From assembly GCF_947179165.1 (NCBI RefSeq), contig NC_077239.1:65323134-65387133 (forward strand): a stretch of 64,000 bases of DNA, read 5' to 3'. Position 1 is the first letter of the stretch. Every line of letters begins with the position of its first letter. Below are positions 11,500 to 24,091 of this stretch, one piece after another. The notes beneath the pieces were generated by a model. That model searched no databases. It was given only the letters and a program-made list of their open reading frames with translations, and had not been told where the DNA came from. Both the position numbers and the translations under genes were made by a program. The stretch is from Solanum dulcamara. Lineage: Eukaryota; Streptophyta; Magnoliopsida; Solanales; Solanaceae.

Positions 11500-14439
11500 T
11501 ATCTAACCTCGGTAAAAATAGGGCATAACACATATTGCCTAGACCTTCGCATTCGCAAGGTTGGTGGTCGCGATCGAGATATACTGGCTCAGTGGGCTTC
11601 GCAATCGCGAGGCTAAAGGCCGCGATTGTGATGCATTGTCTCGCCTTGTCTTTTAATTTAAGACCAAACACGAATAGCCCCGACTCCTATTCCCTCTTTG
11701 GCGATTTTGGGAGCTAGGAAGCTCCAAATTGGGTGATTCTAAGTCCAGTGCATTCATACTGATCGTGGATATGTATGGTATGTTTGAGGGAGCGTGCAAG
11801 GCGTCGTTTGAGGTAATTGCCGCCCCAAAGGGGCTGCCCTAGCTTAGATTTAAGCTTTAATGGTGATATTAATTGTTGGGTTGTTTCCTATCGTCTTGAA
11901 CATCTGTTTGTGCCCTATTTTAGGGTACGAGCTCAATAATGTGTTTAGAATATTTTTACAAAATCATTTTCGATATTTCTATTGTGGGTCTCACAATTCC
12001 TTTTTAGACCCAATTTTGGGTCCATCTCCGAAAAATACATGTTTAGTGTCAAAACATTCGCATTGATGAGATGGTCAATATTTTGATAGCGTAGAGACAT
12101 TTGGAGTTGTCTTTGAAGCGAAAAGACTATTAGAAAGTGGACTTGGAGCACACATATTCGACTTTGAGGTAGGCTACGGTCTCCTATTTTTTAATTGAGC
12201 TTCAATAAGTTTTGTTTAGTATAATTTGCTTGTGGTTTGGATTGTATGTGGCAGGTTAGGCTTGACTCCTAAATTATTGTCTCATTGTTCTGGTATGAGC
12301 CTTAGGCTAGTTTGCCTTTATGATATTTCCCGTGTAATTGGTAAGCTTATTAATTATGCCTTAGTTTGGTCTTATTTAGCCTATTTTAGGTGACTTGATT
12401 GATGTTATGGTGGTTGGCGGAATATTTTTCCTTAGAATTGATCTTGGGATGAAACTTAGTTGTTGTAGCCGTTATTAGCCGAAAGTTATGAGACTTAGTA
12501 TCCTTCGCTATTATAGCACCTATCTTGTAGCCTCAGTGTAGTGATTTTCACACGATTAGGCTTGTGAATTACTATTGGATCCCATTCATGGACTTAGAGA
12601 TAAAATCCTCTATGTTGTCTTTTTGCCGTTTGGTGGGCTAGCTGTGTTTGAAATCTTGAGGTGATATTTTTTCCTAGTTAGATATGGAGATATTGATTGA
12701 CTAGTTAAGTACCTGTTTCCTCATTTCCTCCTCCTTATTACCCAGTTAGGGTTGAGTTCCCTTTTGAGAATTGTGATTGAGTTAGAAGAGTAGAGTGGAA
12801 CTTTAGGCCTTGATTTGAGGTCAGTTGCATTTGTTAGTCCCGTTTTTATGCTCTAGAGTATAAGGTGCTTATGAAGTCATTATTGTATGTGATTGTGCAT
12901 GTCGTTTGTGTGTTGGTGATGGCTTGCATTGCATTGGATTATTATTTTCTCACGGATGTAGTCGACCCTAGTGCATGCATTAGTTCTTGGCATTGATTTG
13001 AGAAAGCTGGGTTGTAACTCAAATTATTTTATACTGATTTTCTAAAATGGGGGTCGTACTACCTTTATTACTATTATTTTTAGTAGATGGGAGGCATCGA
13101 TGATGCGCTCATTTTTATGATATTGATTCAAGGCATCGAGGATGCGCTCATTTTATTATATTGATTCGAGGCATCGAGGATGTGCTTATTTTATGACACT
13201 GGCCCAGTCGTAGAGATCTCTGACCCTTTCTATACTGATTTGGCTATTTATCTTTGGTCATTGCAATGAAGCGGATCTTGATGATCGGATATATACTGAT
13301 ATAAGACTTGAATAGGGACTAGGCAGGTATATATGGGCGTTCCCAAGTCCTCCATGGCAATCCCATAGAGGAGCATGAGTCCTACTTCCTAGCCAGGACT
13401 GGAAACAAATGTATATATCTTGGTATGAGGGATTTGGAACAGATGGTACTACTGATTTTACTGCATTACTTTCATTCATATATGCAATGCATATTACCAG
13501 TATTGTTGTTTGTACCTGTCGGTAGTATAGGATGTCGTGTGGATTTACCTGTTTGTGAGTGAACTTCCTGGGCACACAGGGGCTCGAGCGGTATTGTCTT
13601 ACGAACCTGTAGCAGTATAAAGGGTGGTCTCTTGTTTGAAGATAGTTACTTCCCTTTTTCTTATTTATCTATCTTTTTGTGCAGGGATTTATTGATACGG
13701 TCCTTTAGGCCTTTATGTGATATCTGTGTTTAGTTCTGTTAGTAGGTTGTCACTTAGTTGTCCTCCTTCATAGTGGGTTGTCGTGTTTAGGTCTTGGACT
13801 AGCGCCACTTGGTACGTCCTCGGTTTCCTTATTTGTTTCATATCTTCTCTCTCTCTCTTATATTAGATGTTTCTTATTGCAGGTTTCCGTATTATTCTTG
13901 GTAGTTACTTGTGATATGTATTCCATGCTTACATGTTCTTTATACTTGCTTTATCTTTGGAGCTCAGTCGGCTGATGCCTACTAAGTGCCACTTGTTGGT
14001 ATTCATACTACACTTCTGCATCCTGCAGATCATAGTACGGATTTTTACTACTGATTTGGATATCATGCGGAGCAGCTCTTGGATTTAGGAGACTTGGGTG
14101 AGCTCTTAGCATTCAGAGTTGGCCATCTCCTTCTATTTTGGGCTTGGACTAGTCTTTATTTGGCATTTAGAGACAGTCATATTATTATTACTATTATTGT
14201 ATATGTATAAGCCTTGTACTTTCTTATTTGGTCTAGTGGCTCGACTACCGACTGATACCAGATCTTGGGGGTTATCTCATTGTATTATTATTATTATTAT
14301 TCTTTGATTATTATTATTATTCACTTCTTTCCTTTCGCTTGTGATGATCCGTTGCCTATAGTTTCGGACTGTAGGGTTAGGCTTACCTACTGGTGGGTTG
14401 ATAGTAGGTGTCATCATGACCTGAGAAATTGAGTTGTGA
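11500..14439 (+). mobile_element. Ty3/gypsy LTR (left border not located)
   Basis: The right end is AATTGAGTTGTGACA at 14425-14439, the usual GTNGTGACA end of this LTR class in the window. Inside is a cluster of CG-bearing palindromic words near 11548-11640 (CGCATTCGC, GTCGCGATCGAG, CGCAATCGCGAG). A three-copy ~38-bp tandem array (GGCATCGAGGATGCGCTC) lies at 13091-13205. Both are arranged as in the other long LTRs of the window. No gene was found. The left part may be fused to the preceding Tat/Ogre-like LTR. Confidence 0.5.
13091..13205 (+). repeat. ~38-bp tandem array inside the LTR
   Basis: Three copies of GGCATCGAGGATGCGCTC plus an AT-rich spacer, starting at about 13093, 13132 and 13170. 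Confidence 0.85.
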
Positions 14440-16263
14440 CAACAATAGAAAGACCTCACCAAGATCTTTGATGAAGATTGATTTGAGGAAAGCATATGAT
14501 ATGATTGATTGGGAATTCCTTCAGGACGTGCTCGTAGGAAATGAATTTCCTGTCGACTTTGTTAATAGTATAATAATCTGTGTAACCTCTTCCTATTTCA
14601 CTGTCGAGGTTAATGAGAGGGGTATGGATACTTTGTGGGGAAAAGACGACTAAGGCAACGAGATCCCATGTCCCTATTGTTGTTTGTTTTGGTCATAGAG
14701 TATTTGACAAAGGTCTTGAAGAGCATGAGTGACATGCCTGATTTTAAATTCCATCCTATGTGCAAAGCATTGAGATTGACTCATTTGGTCTTTGCTGATG
14801 ACCTCATGATCTTTTGTAAAGTGGATTTGCAATCAGTCACTAGAGTTATGAAAGCTCTTAAGTACTTTAGTTCAGCCTCTATATTAGTTGCCAAAATGGA
14901 GAGGTCAAGCATCTTCTTGGCTGGGGTTGATGAAGCTACAAACAATGCTCTCTTGGAGAAGACTAGCTTTGTTCAAGGCTCATTTTCTATCAGATATTTA
15001 GGACTTCCTTTATCCCTCAAGAAACGGAACAAGCTTGACTGCAACATATTGATAGATAAGATCACTAACAAAATAAATACTGGGTGTTCCAAGCTATTGT
15101 CCTATGCTGGGAGGTTACAAATACTGAATGTTGTCTTATTTTCTATTCACAATTTTTGGGGTGCCATATTCATCTTGCCACAAAGTGTATTGAAGGAGGT
15201 GGACCAGAGGTGTAGGAAGTTTCTTTACGGAGGCTCGGAGGAAAGGAAGAAGGTCAATATGGTAGCATGGGATATAGTATGTGTACGTAAGTGCAATGGA
15301 GGACTGAACATAAAAGGTTGCAAGAACTGGAACTTAGCTTCTGTTGGTAAATTGTTATGTCAACTGGTGGTGGATAAGGATTCCTTATGGGTGAAGTGGG
15401 TGCATGGCATTTATATGAAAAATGACTCGTCAATTTGGGAACATCAATATCCTCAGGATTGCAGTTGGTACTGGAAGAAGCTAAATTCTTTAAAGGATGG
15501 CATGAGATCGTGGTATACGCAGGGGAGATACAACCTATCATTAGGAGGGAAGTACTCTAATTCGAAGAGCTACTTGGCTATCTTGGGAAGTTAAGACAAG
15601 GTTGCTAATGCTGATTTACTATGAAATACAGTAGCACAACCTAAACATAGATTTATTATGTGGCTAGCTATAAAGGAGAGGCTGCTCACTAAGGGGAGAC
15701 TGACTTAACCGGACATTTATGTGGACGAATTACAATGTTGTACGTGCAATGCTACTGATGTGGAAACAACTAAGCATCTGTTTGATGAGTGTGTATGGTT
15801 TCGGACTTAGAGAAGCTATGGTGCAATGGACTGGAATCAGATTACAAAATGGGTGTGTGAGACAAGTGCTAGCGGAAATCAGGAGGAAACACTGGAAATC
15901 CATCCAAAAGAAGGTAATTGCAGCCATCTGGGGGGGGGGGGGGGGGGGAATGATTTATCACACCTGAAGGGCTCGAAACTGAGTGAAAGCTGTTTAGAGG
16001 ACAAACGGTATATACTGAGATGGTCATTAAGCAGATAAAGGAGGAGCTGATATATAGATTGAATTTACCTCACCTACACAAGAAACTTCATAGGTGTAGA
16101 GGTCTAATGCAAAAATTACACATGTAACTAGTTTTTTCTTTCGATTTCTTCCCGAGGCCTGTGATCATCTCGCCTGTTGCAAGGAGATGTCCAGGTGATC
16201 GTTAGGTTGTACTTATGCTGATTCTATTTGTCTATGGTAATATTAATATTGTTACTAAAAAAA
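14440..16263 (+). pseudogene. 5'-truncated, broken L1-type LINE reverse transcriptase
   Basis: The remnant starts abruptly at the LTR end with the reverse-transcriptase motif KIDLRKAYDMIDWEF (about 14474). A frameshift near 14630-14640 leads into GKRRLRQRDPMSLLLFVLV, which corresponds to the LRQGDP motif but has Arg for the usual Gly. The catalytic FADD is at 14791-14802, followed by SIRYLGLPLSLKKRNK. The frame stays open to a TAA at 15592-15594. Beyond it a degraded zinc-binding domain survives (CCTCNATDVETTKHLFDEC, about 15735-15795) with further stops. The element ends in a short A run at 16257-16263. The endonuclease domain and ORF1 are missing, as expected of 5' truncation during target-primed reverse transcription. 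It cannot be autonomous. No target duplication was identified. Confidence 0.88.
15930..15948 (+). repeat. Run of 19 G residues inside the LINE
   Basis: Nineteen consecutive G bases follow the codons for IAAIW in the LINE C-terminal region, where family members have ordinary coding sequence. It shifts the reading frame. Confidence 0.95.
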
Positions 16264-17380
16264 TGATGTGGCCGAATTATAATTGGCCACATGTAAAAAT
16301 AATTTTATAAATCGGAGTTAAAAAATAATAGCATGAATGAGCCTTCTCAAATGACAATGACATAAGTGAGCCAAATTTTTAACAAATGACATAAATAAAC
16401 CTTTTCTCAAAATTCGATGGCATGTTTGAGCCTTTTTCCTATTATATATAATAGACCTCTCTCCTACCCTGATTAGATTGTCTTACACTATTTAGGATTA
16501 TTTATTTGCATTGCTAAATAATTTGCCTTTGAACTCAAATTATAAGTTCATTATAAAATTAAAGGTTCTCTAAATATATCACTTATATGAGTTCTTAACT
16601 TGAATTAAACAAAACTGCTTGGACCATTTTGTTATCTTCTTTTTTAATGAAGTCTGTGTTAGGTCTTTTAAGACAATTTCTTTCGACTGAAGTTTGTAGG
16701 TGTGTTTGGTATGGAAGAATTATGTTTTTCATATTTGGGGTTGGTGGTCAAAACATTTTATCTAGAAAAGCAGGTTCCTTACAAATAAATACTAACTGAT
16801 TTCTCTAATGAAAGTAAAGAAAATAAGTTTTATACGTAGCATTTTAAGTTCGTTGTCTCCATTTTATCCCCCATAAAGCCTCTAACTCCCATCCTTTGAC
16901 CACCCCAACCACCCCACTTTCTATCTCACCTCACTCTCATGAATATATAAATGTACTTACTTACCAACAACAATTACAACAGCATACCAATACATCATCG
17001 AAAGAAAGTGGAACGTACACAGACCTTATTCATATCTTGTGCTTTTTACTTAGTTTTGAAATTCCTAAAAAGTATTCTCTCGTACCTAACACACCGTACA
17101 TCATCCTTTTTGCCTTGCTCCCTTTCTAACATTAATGAGAGTGGCAAGAATATTTAGGAAAAATTTTTTTGCATTGTTTTCTTTTTTGTCATGTTGTAGA
17201 TTGTCTAGTCTACTGAAAAATCATGGTATGGGCCTATGGGGCCAATTTATTTTTTTCAAAAAAAGTAAGCCCATGCCCCATAAAAGTAAAATAATTACAA
17301 ATAAATATCTCTTTACAATTCATGCCCCCCAAAGCATACAACTCATTACCATGATTCCTCCGCAATATTAATATACTGAT
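16264..17380. other. Intergenic sequence, nothing recognised
   Basis: AT-rich sequence. Short open frames at 16896-17371 have no recognisable similarity. Confidence 0.35.
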
Positions 17381-17746
17381 ATGGTATCATTGAGGTTTGC
17401 TTCAGTCCGCAATGATACCACTATAGTATATCTATATACTGTCATGGTATCATTGATGTCTACTTCAATCCTTCAGCGTCATCTCCATAATACTATCATA
17501 TACTGGCATGATATCATTAAGGATTGTTTCATATAATTAGTAACACTCCTAAAATCATGTATGATACCATCGCAGTATGTGAATTTACTGTTGTGGTAGC
17601 ACTAAGTTTTCCTTCATTTATTCATTCACAAAACTACTCATTCATTAATGATACCATAACAATATATTCATATACTGTCATGGTATTATTAAGGTTTTAT
17701 ACATTCATTCATGTACAATTAAGTCAATCCTCAATAATACAAACAC

Positions 17747-17785
<39 letters not shown>

Positions 17786-20182
17786 GCATGGTGTTATTGA
17801 CCAATGAGCAGTCCTTCAAGTGAGGAATTCATAATTTCTTAATGATGCCATCACATAATATCATATATAATATCATGATATTATTTACCAATGAGTAGTC
17901 CTTTAATATTGTAACATCCCTCAAAAATGCTCATAAGTGCCTTAAGAATATCTTGGGATTAGGCCACTCATGTAACGTCTTATCCTTAATCTTTTTGGAA
18001 AATCTGAGTTCGGAATATCGATCAGGGAGTCAATACCTGTAGGAAAATTATTTTGGTGGATTTTTAGGACCCGTAGATCGAAAGATAGATTTCTCAAGAA
18101 ACTGAACAAAATAGAAAGGTCCGCGACAAGTCCGCATCGCGTTTAGGACCTAATTCAACTCTATAAATTAACCTAAACCTCTAATTCTATTCATTCTTCT
18201 ACAATTCACCTACTCAAATATTTCTCTCTCTACAAAAGACTCTCAAGGATTCCATTGAAGACTTCAAGTAAATTCACTCGAGCTCTCCATCAAAACTCTC
18301 AAGTTATTTCAAATTATTTGGTGTTCTCACTTAAGGTATGTGGGTATTGATTCATGGATTCTTTCATCCATGAAGCCCAATCAATTTCTCAAGGTTTTCT
18401 ATCAAATTAAAGTTTGGTATTTTATGGGTTTTATGATCTCTATTCCTATTGCATGAATTTTGATTCAAAGTATGATCATGAATCTAATTTGATATAAATT
18501 GATGGTTATTGCATTAAATTGAAGAATTTTTTCATGAATTCTCTTATTTTGATCTCTAAGGTTCATGATAAAAAATTATGAGTATTTTTAATTATACTTT
18601 CTAATGATATTATATATATGAATTATGTATGGGCTGATATAAAGTTTATGATCACGCATGTTTTTAAGCCAATTACATGATTTTCAAATCAATTGATCAT
18701 GCATTCATGCCTTACCTAAATTTCAAGTATAAGCTATGATCATGAATTTCCAAGTATGAATTATGATTATGTATTTCAATTATGATCATGGACTATAAGT
18801 ATGTTTCGAAGGATGATTTTCATGCAAGTTATGAAGTAAGGTGACTTAGGGCCCTATGTGGTGACCTAAGGCCAGACGATATGAATTATGAAAATATGAT
18901 TGTAATGATGAAAGGATAATTCTCACATTACAAGTATGTTATGAAAATGAGCTACTCCATGATTTCAAACCTATGATAATGACTATTATATATGAAATTA
19001 TAATTTCTATGCTATGTATGTATTCCGTGTGATTTGACTTAGCACCGATGTGGACTTGAGGTGGGGGCTCGAAATACGGGGTCCTTATATAAAGTCTCTT
19101 GTCTCATAACTACGTGTCATCGTAGGTTGCCTTCATGGCCTAGCTATTGGATCCACATATAGCATATGCATGACACGCTTAGCGGGGTAGAGTCTACATT
19201 GGCAAGTAGATTCCCCTTTTTCTTCGTTGTATAGGGAGACAACGGGATTCCATGTTATAGCTCGCATGTTCTTATTGTCGGTTATGGTTCCTATACTACA
19301 TATGTATGATCTCTTAGGTATGCTATGATTTTAAATTATGCTTTTTAAATGCTTTGATCAATATGATTTTCTCATGTCTTTACTTACCTCATCTTACCAT
19401 GTGATTTGCTTGACCATTGCATTTCATGATTTACGTTGCATGTCACGCTCACATACTTAGTACATTCCAATGTACTAATGCATATTTTTTGCCAACATTG
19501 TCTCATAATATAGGGGTTGAGGTTGAATATCACACTCATCTACGTGGCTAGTTAAGCTTTCCTATCCAGCGGTTGTGGTGAGTCCTCATTTATCGGGGAC
19601 TAGTTATCGAGTTAGTTATTGTTTTCAAAGAATTTTGCTATGTTTCATATTGAGGGTGAGCTAGGGACATGTCTTAGCCCCCGCCCATAATCATGAATAG
19701 AGGCATCTAGTTGGAAAAATATTTTGAGTCTATGTTGTCATGTGACATTCTTCATTTACTATTCATGGTTTAGACTCTCTTATGATGTTTCTGCTTTTTC
19801 TTTACCTTATGAATGCTTATGATATGTACAAGAGGCTTGGTTGGAGCCCTTTGGTGTTTCAATCGCCGTATTACGACTAGACCCTAGGTCGGGTCATGAC
19901 AAATTGGTATCATATACTCATGATACCATCACACTATATATATATATGATATCATAAATATTTTTCTAAGTCATTCGATATTACATGAATGATACTACCA
20001 CGGTATATTCGCATATTATCATGATATTAAAAATTCTTAATGAGGCACTTTTAAAATCCTCAATGATACAATAACAATATATTGCATATGTTATGGTATC
20101 ATTAAGAAATGAAACATTTAGGAAAAATTCAACAAATACTGAATGATACCTTCAAAGTATATATATATTGTGATGGTATCAT
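17381..20182. repeat. Array of alternating GGTATCAT / ATGATACC words, split by an LTR
   Basis: Words GGTATCAT (about 17383, 17446, 19906, 20094, 20175) and ATGATACC (about 17412, 17561, 17648, 19920), plus one-base variants, alternate every 30-130 bp. They are usually linked to TATACTGTCATGG or a (T)ATATA word. Two copies of ACCAATGAG-AGTCCTT occur at about 17798 and 17888. A 30-bp (TA)n lies at 17751-17781. The array continues on both sides of the LTR at 17920-19901, so it predates that insertion. Confidence 0.75.
17920..19901 (+). mobile_element. Solo-type Ty3/gypsy LTR, 1982 bp
   Basis: It starts TGTAACATCCCTC and ends GGTCGGGTCATGACA. It shares blocks with the LTR at 44014-46346, such as AAGGTATGTGGGT followed by ATGGATTCTTTCATCCATG-type sequence and CTTAGTACATTCCAATGTAC. 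Flanks AATAT (17915-17919) and AATTG (19902-19906) agree only in part, so the target duplication is unproven. No internal coding region adjoins, and the surrounding array continues on both sides, consistent with a solo LTR. Confidence 0.7.
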
Positions 20183-20611
20183 AAATCCGAATTGAACCTA
20201 GACTAAAGGGGGTACAAGGGGTAATTAGTTTGGCCGAACGGGTATAGAAAGGAATTATTTAGGGGTGGGGTATGGGGTGTTAAATAATTTGTTTAAAGAG
20301 TTCATTTAGTGTATTTATCCCTTTTGTTGTAAAAAATTTATGAGGTACTTTATTCGGATTTTTAAAACTATTGTGTGTGTTTCACTTGGGATTAACTTTA
20401 AATATGTAATGTTTAAATTCACATATACGACTATAGTTTAGATATTTTTGTTTAAAATTCGCTATTATATATGCATAATTTCATGCAAAAATGATTGGGA
20501 AGTTAAGCTATAAATGATTAAATTTCAGTCGGATGTATCTGAAGCTCAAATTAAAATAATTAAACTTCAATTTATATATTTGAATTTCAACCATATAAAA
20601 TATCATCTACC
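20183..20611. other. AT-rich sequence, nothing recognised
   Basis: I saw no gene and no repeat structure. Confidence 0.35.
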
Positions 20612-21280
20612 TATCATGACCCAAATCTGGATGTGATGGCACATGTCCTTTTCCACCGACAAATCAACCTAAAAACCCAACAATTGTGGAAGATAAAGCG
20701 AAAACCGTTTAAATAGACAAGTAACAAATAAAAGCAGAAGTATTTCAACTTAATAACTCCCAAGGATTGGTTATCACATGTACAAGCCACTAAAATCGAA
20801 CTGAAATGAAAATGCAAGTCTTAATATGTCTTTGACTCTCAAATAGAGTAAAACATAAGAATACACGAATCAGAGAGTCCAACAGATGATGAAGCTACCT
20901 CTCTTAATCTCCTGGAAGCCTCAGATGATCAGAAGGATGAGTATTCAAAGTCCGAGCTCATAACCTACACAAGTGTAGCAGCAAGGGGTAAGTACCAAAC
21001 AACACGGTACCCAGCAAGTCGGCTAACAAAGATAAGTAAATCTAACATGATACACAAACTTCTTTCCATCTCAACCGAACCTCCATAACTACAACATGCA
21101 CACAAAATCAGCCCAATCTAATGGTTCATGCTAAAAAATTCAAATAATGATCAAATCACATATCAATATCACAAGTTATAATGTACAAATAATCACCAGT
21201 CAAATACAAGTATCAAGTCTGTTACACAAATACGCAAGAATGAATATGCATACTCAATGACCATGTATGTGTGCAATTGC

Positions 21281-21385
21281 CGGTAAAGACCTCAGCATCA
21301 TAATCTCGGTAAAAATAACCTCGACATCATAATATCTCACAGTAAATAACCTCGGCATCATAATCTATAGACGAAAATGACCTCG
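21281..21385 (-). repeat. ~30-bp tandem array in LTR unit 1
   Basis: About four copies of (G/A)ACCTCGGCATCATAATCTC-type sequence are spaced 29-31 bp. This is the counterpart of the longer array at 25641-25870. Confidence 0.8.
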
Positions 21386-21742
21386 ATCTCACAATCATGT
21401 CTATATTGTCATAGTGTTCTAGAAACAATGCAATAAGCATGCTCACACAAGTAACAAGGAATATGCCAAGTCAATCAATCGGCACTTATAATCCAACTAT
21501 CAAAGTATTTCATCAAATACACATAGATATCAAGATCATGACATGTCATACTTGAATAACTAAAATACCACATATTATCCTTTATTAACCCCATCGATCA
21601 ATTTAGATTAGTTCATGTCATAATTCAATTCATAATTTAGGAGTCCCCAGTACACAAAACAAAGGAAAATTCGAGATTCTATAGGATTCACAGAGTTTTA
21701 GGAGTCCACTTGCATTAGCCAAATCACAGTTAATCAATAAAC

Positions 21743-21830
21743 GTGCTCCTTCCTCTTTCGAATATACTCTGAATCGACACAATCTAGTGCTCCTTCCTCT
21801 TTCGAATATACTCTGAATCGACACAATCTA
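21743..21830. repeat. Perfect 44-bp tandem duplication
   Basis: The block 21743-21786, which starts GTGCTCCTTCCTC, is repeated exactly at 21787-21830. Unit 2 of the LTR duplication has a single diverged copy at about 26173-26213. The duplication ends five bases before the nested LTR. Confidence 0.95.
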
Positions 21831-21835
21831 GTCAA

Positions 21836-24091
21836 TATTATATCGGAAAAAGACGGTTTAAAATTAATTTTAACTTTATAGAGAAAAAAATCAATTTTAG
21901 AAAAAGAGGAGTCGCCACTTAATTTTTTAAAGAAATTAAGAAAACTTAATTTAAAAGACCCTAACAGATTTAAGTCTTAAAAATTGAGAGAAAAATGTAC
22001 GAGGTTCTTATTTCCACTTTGAGAAGGTGTTAAGCATTCAAAGTGGCCGCTAACGCGCGGTTATCCAACGATTTAAAAAATTATTTGACTAACTTTTAAA
22101 AATATTAATTTAAAAGAAAACGAAGACTTTAAAATTATTTTTTTGGAAAAAATGATCAATCTTAAACATTGAAAATAATATACATGTATAAAAAAAAGTA
22201 AAGTTTACCAAATGCCTAAGTAAAGGTAGAAAATTATCTAAAGAGTAAATTAACATGAATTAGTTTATCTTTAGGGGAATCTAATTAAGTTAAAACAAAT
22301 TAAAATTAATATCTAAGCAAGCATAAATAACATAAGTAAATAAATTATTACAACTCGAATTAATATAAATAAATAATAAATAACACATGAAAATATTGCC
22401 CGACACTTAGTTTATGTACGCCTGGATTAAGTTGTTGGGCCATCTGCGTTTTGGGCTTAAGCACAATTCCACTGTATATCGCAGTTGTATACACACCGTA
22501 TATCGGAACGTATATACACTGTATACCACCCATTTGTTTCCTGTATCTGCTGTATATCACTATATATCCGACTGTATATATATTGTATATCAGTGTATAC
22601 AATATTATTTTCTTGCATATCAGACTATATAGATACTATATATCAGTATATACGATACTGTTTTCCACCTGTATTCCGTATATACAATCCAATATCAATA
22701 TATAAATCATGAATATTATCTTTTTTTCCATTTATCAACTTTCCAGCAATTCAAACAAGATGATAAGAGACTCAAAACTCAACGATATGCAACGATGGGG
22801 TCCAAAGATGGACTCGAATTAATATCACATGCACCAAAATAAAATTACATAAGCATTTACTTATTTTAAGCTAACCAAGGAACATATCATGATATTTTAA
22901 GTTATCAAATTGATAAGCATTCTAGAAGTGACTAACAACATGCATATATGTGGACAAAGGAAAGAAAAGAAGAAATATATTCAAGTAACTAAAGAACACG
23001 GATTTAATATATACGCTATACTAGCTCAAATTTTAAAGAAAGAATTAAATCAATTAGGCCATGAAAGTTCTAATTGAATAATAACTTTAAGCATATTTTT
23101 GTTATCTAAATCATGTTAAAAGAAGAAATTAAAAACATGAAAATCTATATTGTCAAAGGAAACTATTTGGAAAAATAATGAACAAAACTAAGATCTTTCA
23201 TTAAATAATCCTAACACATGATAGCTAATTAATTCTAACACATGCTAACTATAAAAAATTTCTATCATTAATCTAATTATTCTTAATACATGCTAACTAA
23301 AAAAACAAGAATGTGAATCAACTAAATATAAAACATGAAATAATTAAATAAAATAAAGCTGAGAAAAGACTTTACCTCTTTCTGGACCGCAAGACTGAAG
23401 ACGATGAGCGGAAGACAACTTCACCACCACCCAAGAGCTTGATGGAACTCCAATCTACAAAAAAAAAGATTGAAAATTTAGACTCGAACCTTCGTGAGTT
23501 CGACGTTATAAGAACACTGTTCTTAGCCTAAATTTTGACTTCAATCTCCTATTTTTTTTGAAGAAAAATATAGATTGAAAGCTAGAAATTTTTACAACTT
23601 TTAGGCTGGGGACAAGAGTCCAAAATCCTAGCCAAGTTAAGAAAATTTCTAACTTTGGGGTGGCTAAAAAACCTTTCACTTCTTCTCCCTTCTTAATAAG
23701 AATATAAGCTTTTATATAGGCTCCAAAAACTTCAAATTTTCTTGCAATTTTCGATGTGGAGATTGGAGATTTTTTTTATTTTTTATTTTAGAAAAAACTA
23801 AAATTTTCAAAAATGCAAACTATAATTAAAATAACCTAACTAACATTGTATTTAGTTAAAAATAAATTTTTTTTGAGATGATTTTTGAATAACTACATAA
23901 ATAGTAATCAAAAATACAGTTATATAGAAATATGTATATTATACTAAAATTTATAAAAAAAAATAAAAATAGTTAAGAATAATATGAAAATATCTTTGTT
24001 TTTATCAAAACTAATTATTTTAAAATATTTGAAATTCAAAGAAAGTCGATAGCTAATTTGCGTTGTGGAGGATCAAAATTAGGTGTCAATA
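21836..24091 (-). mobile_element. Nested Tat/Ogre-like LTR, 2256 bp
   Basis: On the minus strand it starts TATTGACACCTAATTTTGA at 24091 and ends CCGATATAATA at 21836. The motifs ATGCTTAACACCTTC and AATTAAGTGGCGACTCC lie near its 3' end (about 21905-22045), as in the LTR at 7779. Five-base flanks GTCAA (21831-21835) and GCCAA (24092-24096) fit a target duplication with one change. The homologous site at about 26213-26230 in LTR unit 2 reads AGTCAAATAATGTTTAAC without the insert. An irregular TGTATATC/GTATAC-rich stretch occupies about 22480-22690. No coding sequence. Confidence 0.78.

Noticed and set aside
14429..15594. A cellular gene encoding a 319-residue protein
   Set aside because: The motifs KIDLRKAYD, FADD and YLGLPL are LINE reverse transcriptase, the frame is shifted near 14635, and the copy is 5'-truncated.
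19902..19914. A primer-binding site (TTGGTATCA) after the LTR at 17920-19901
   Set aside because: The surrounding array itself contains GGTATCAT many times and no retroelement interior follows, so the match is probably incidental.
20614..20817. Minus-strand 67-codon open frame
   Set aside because: It lies within the end of a minus-strand LTR and shows no similarity.
22360..22712. Tyr/Ile-rich open frames on both strands
   Set aside because: They are translations of the TGTATATC/GTATAC word array.
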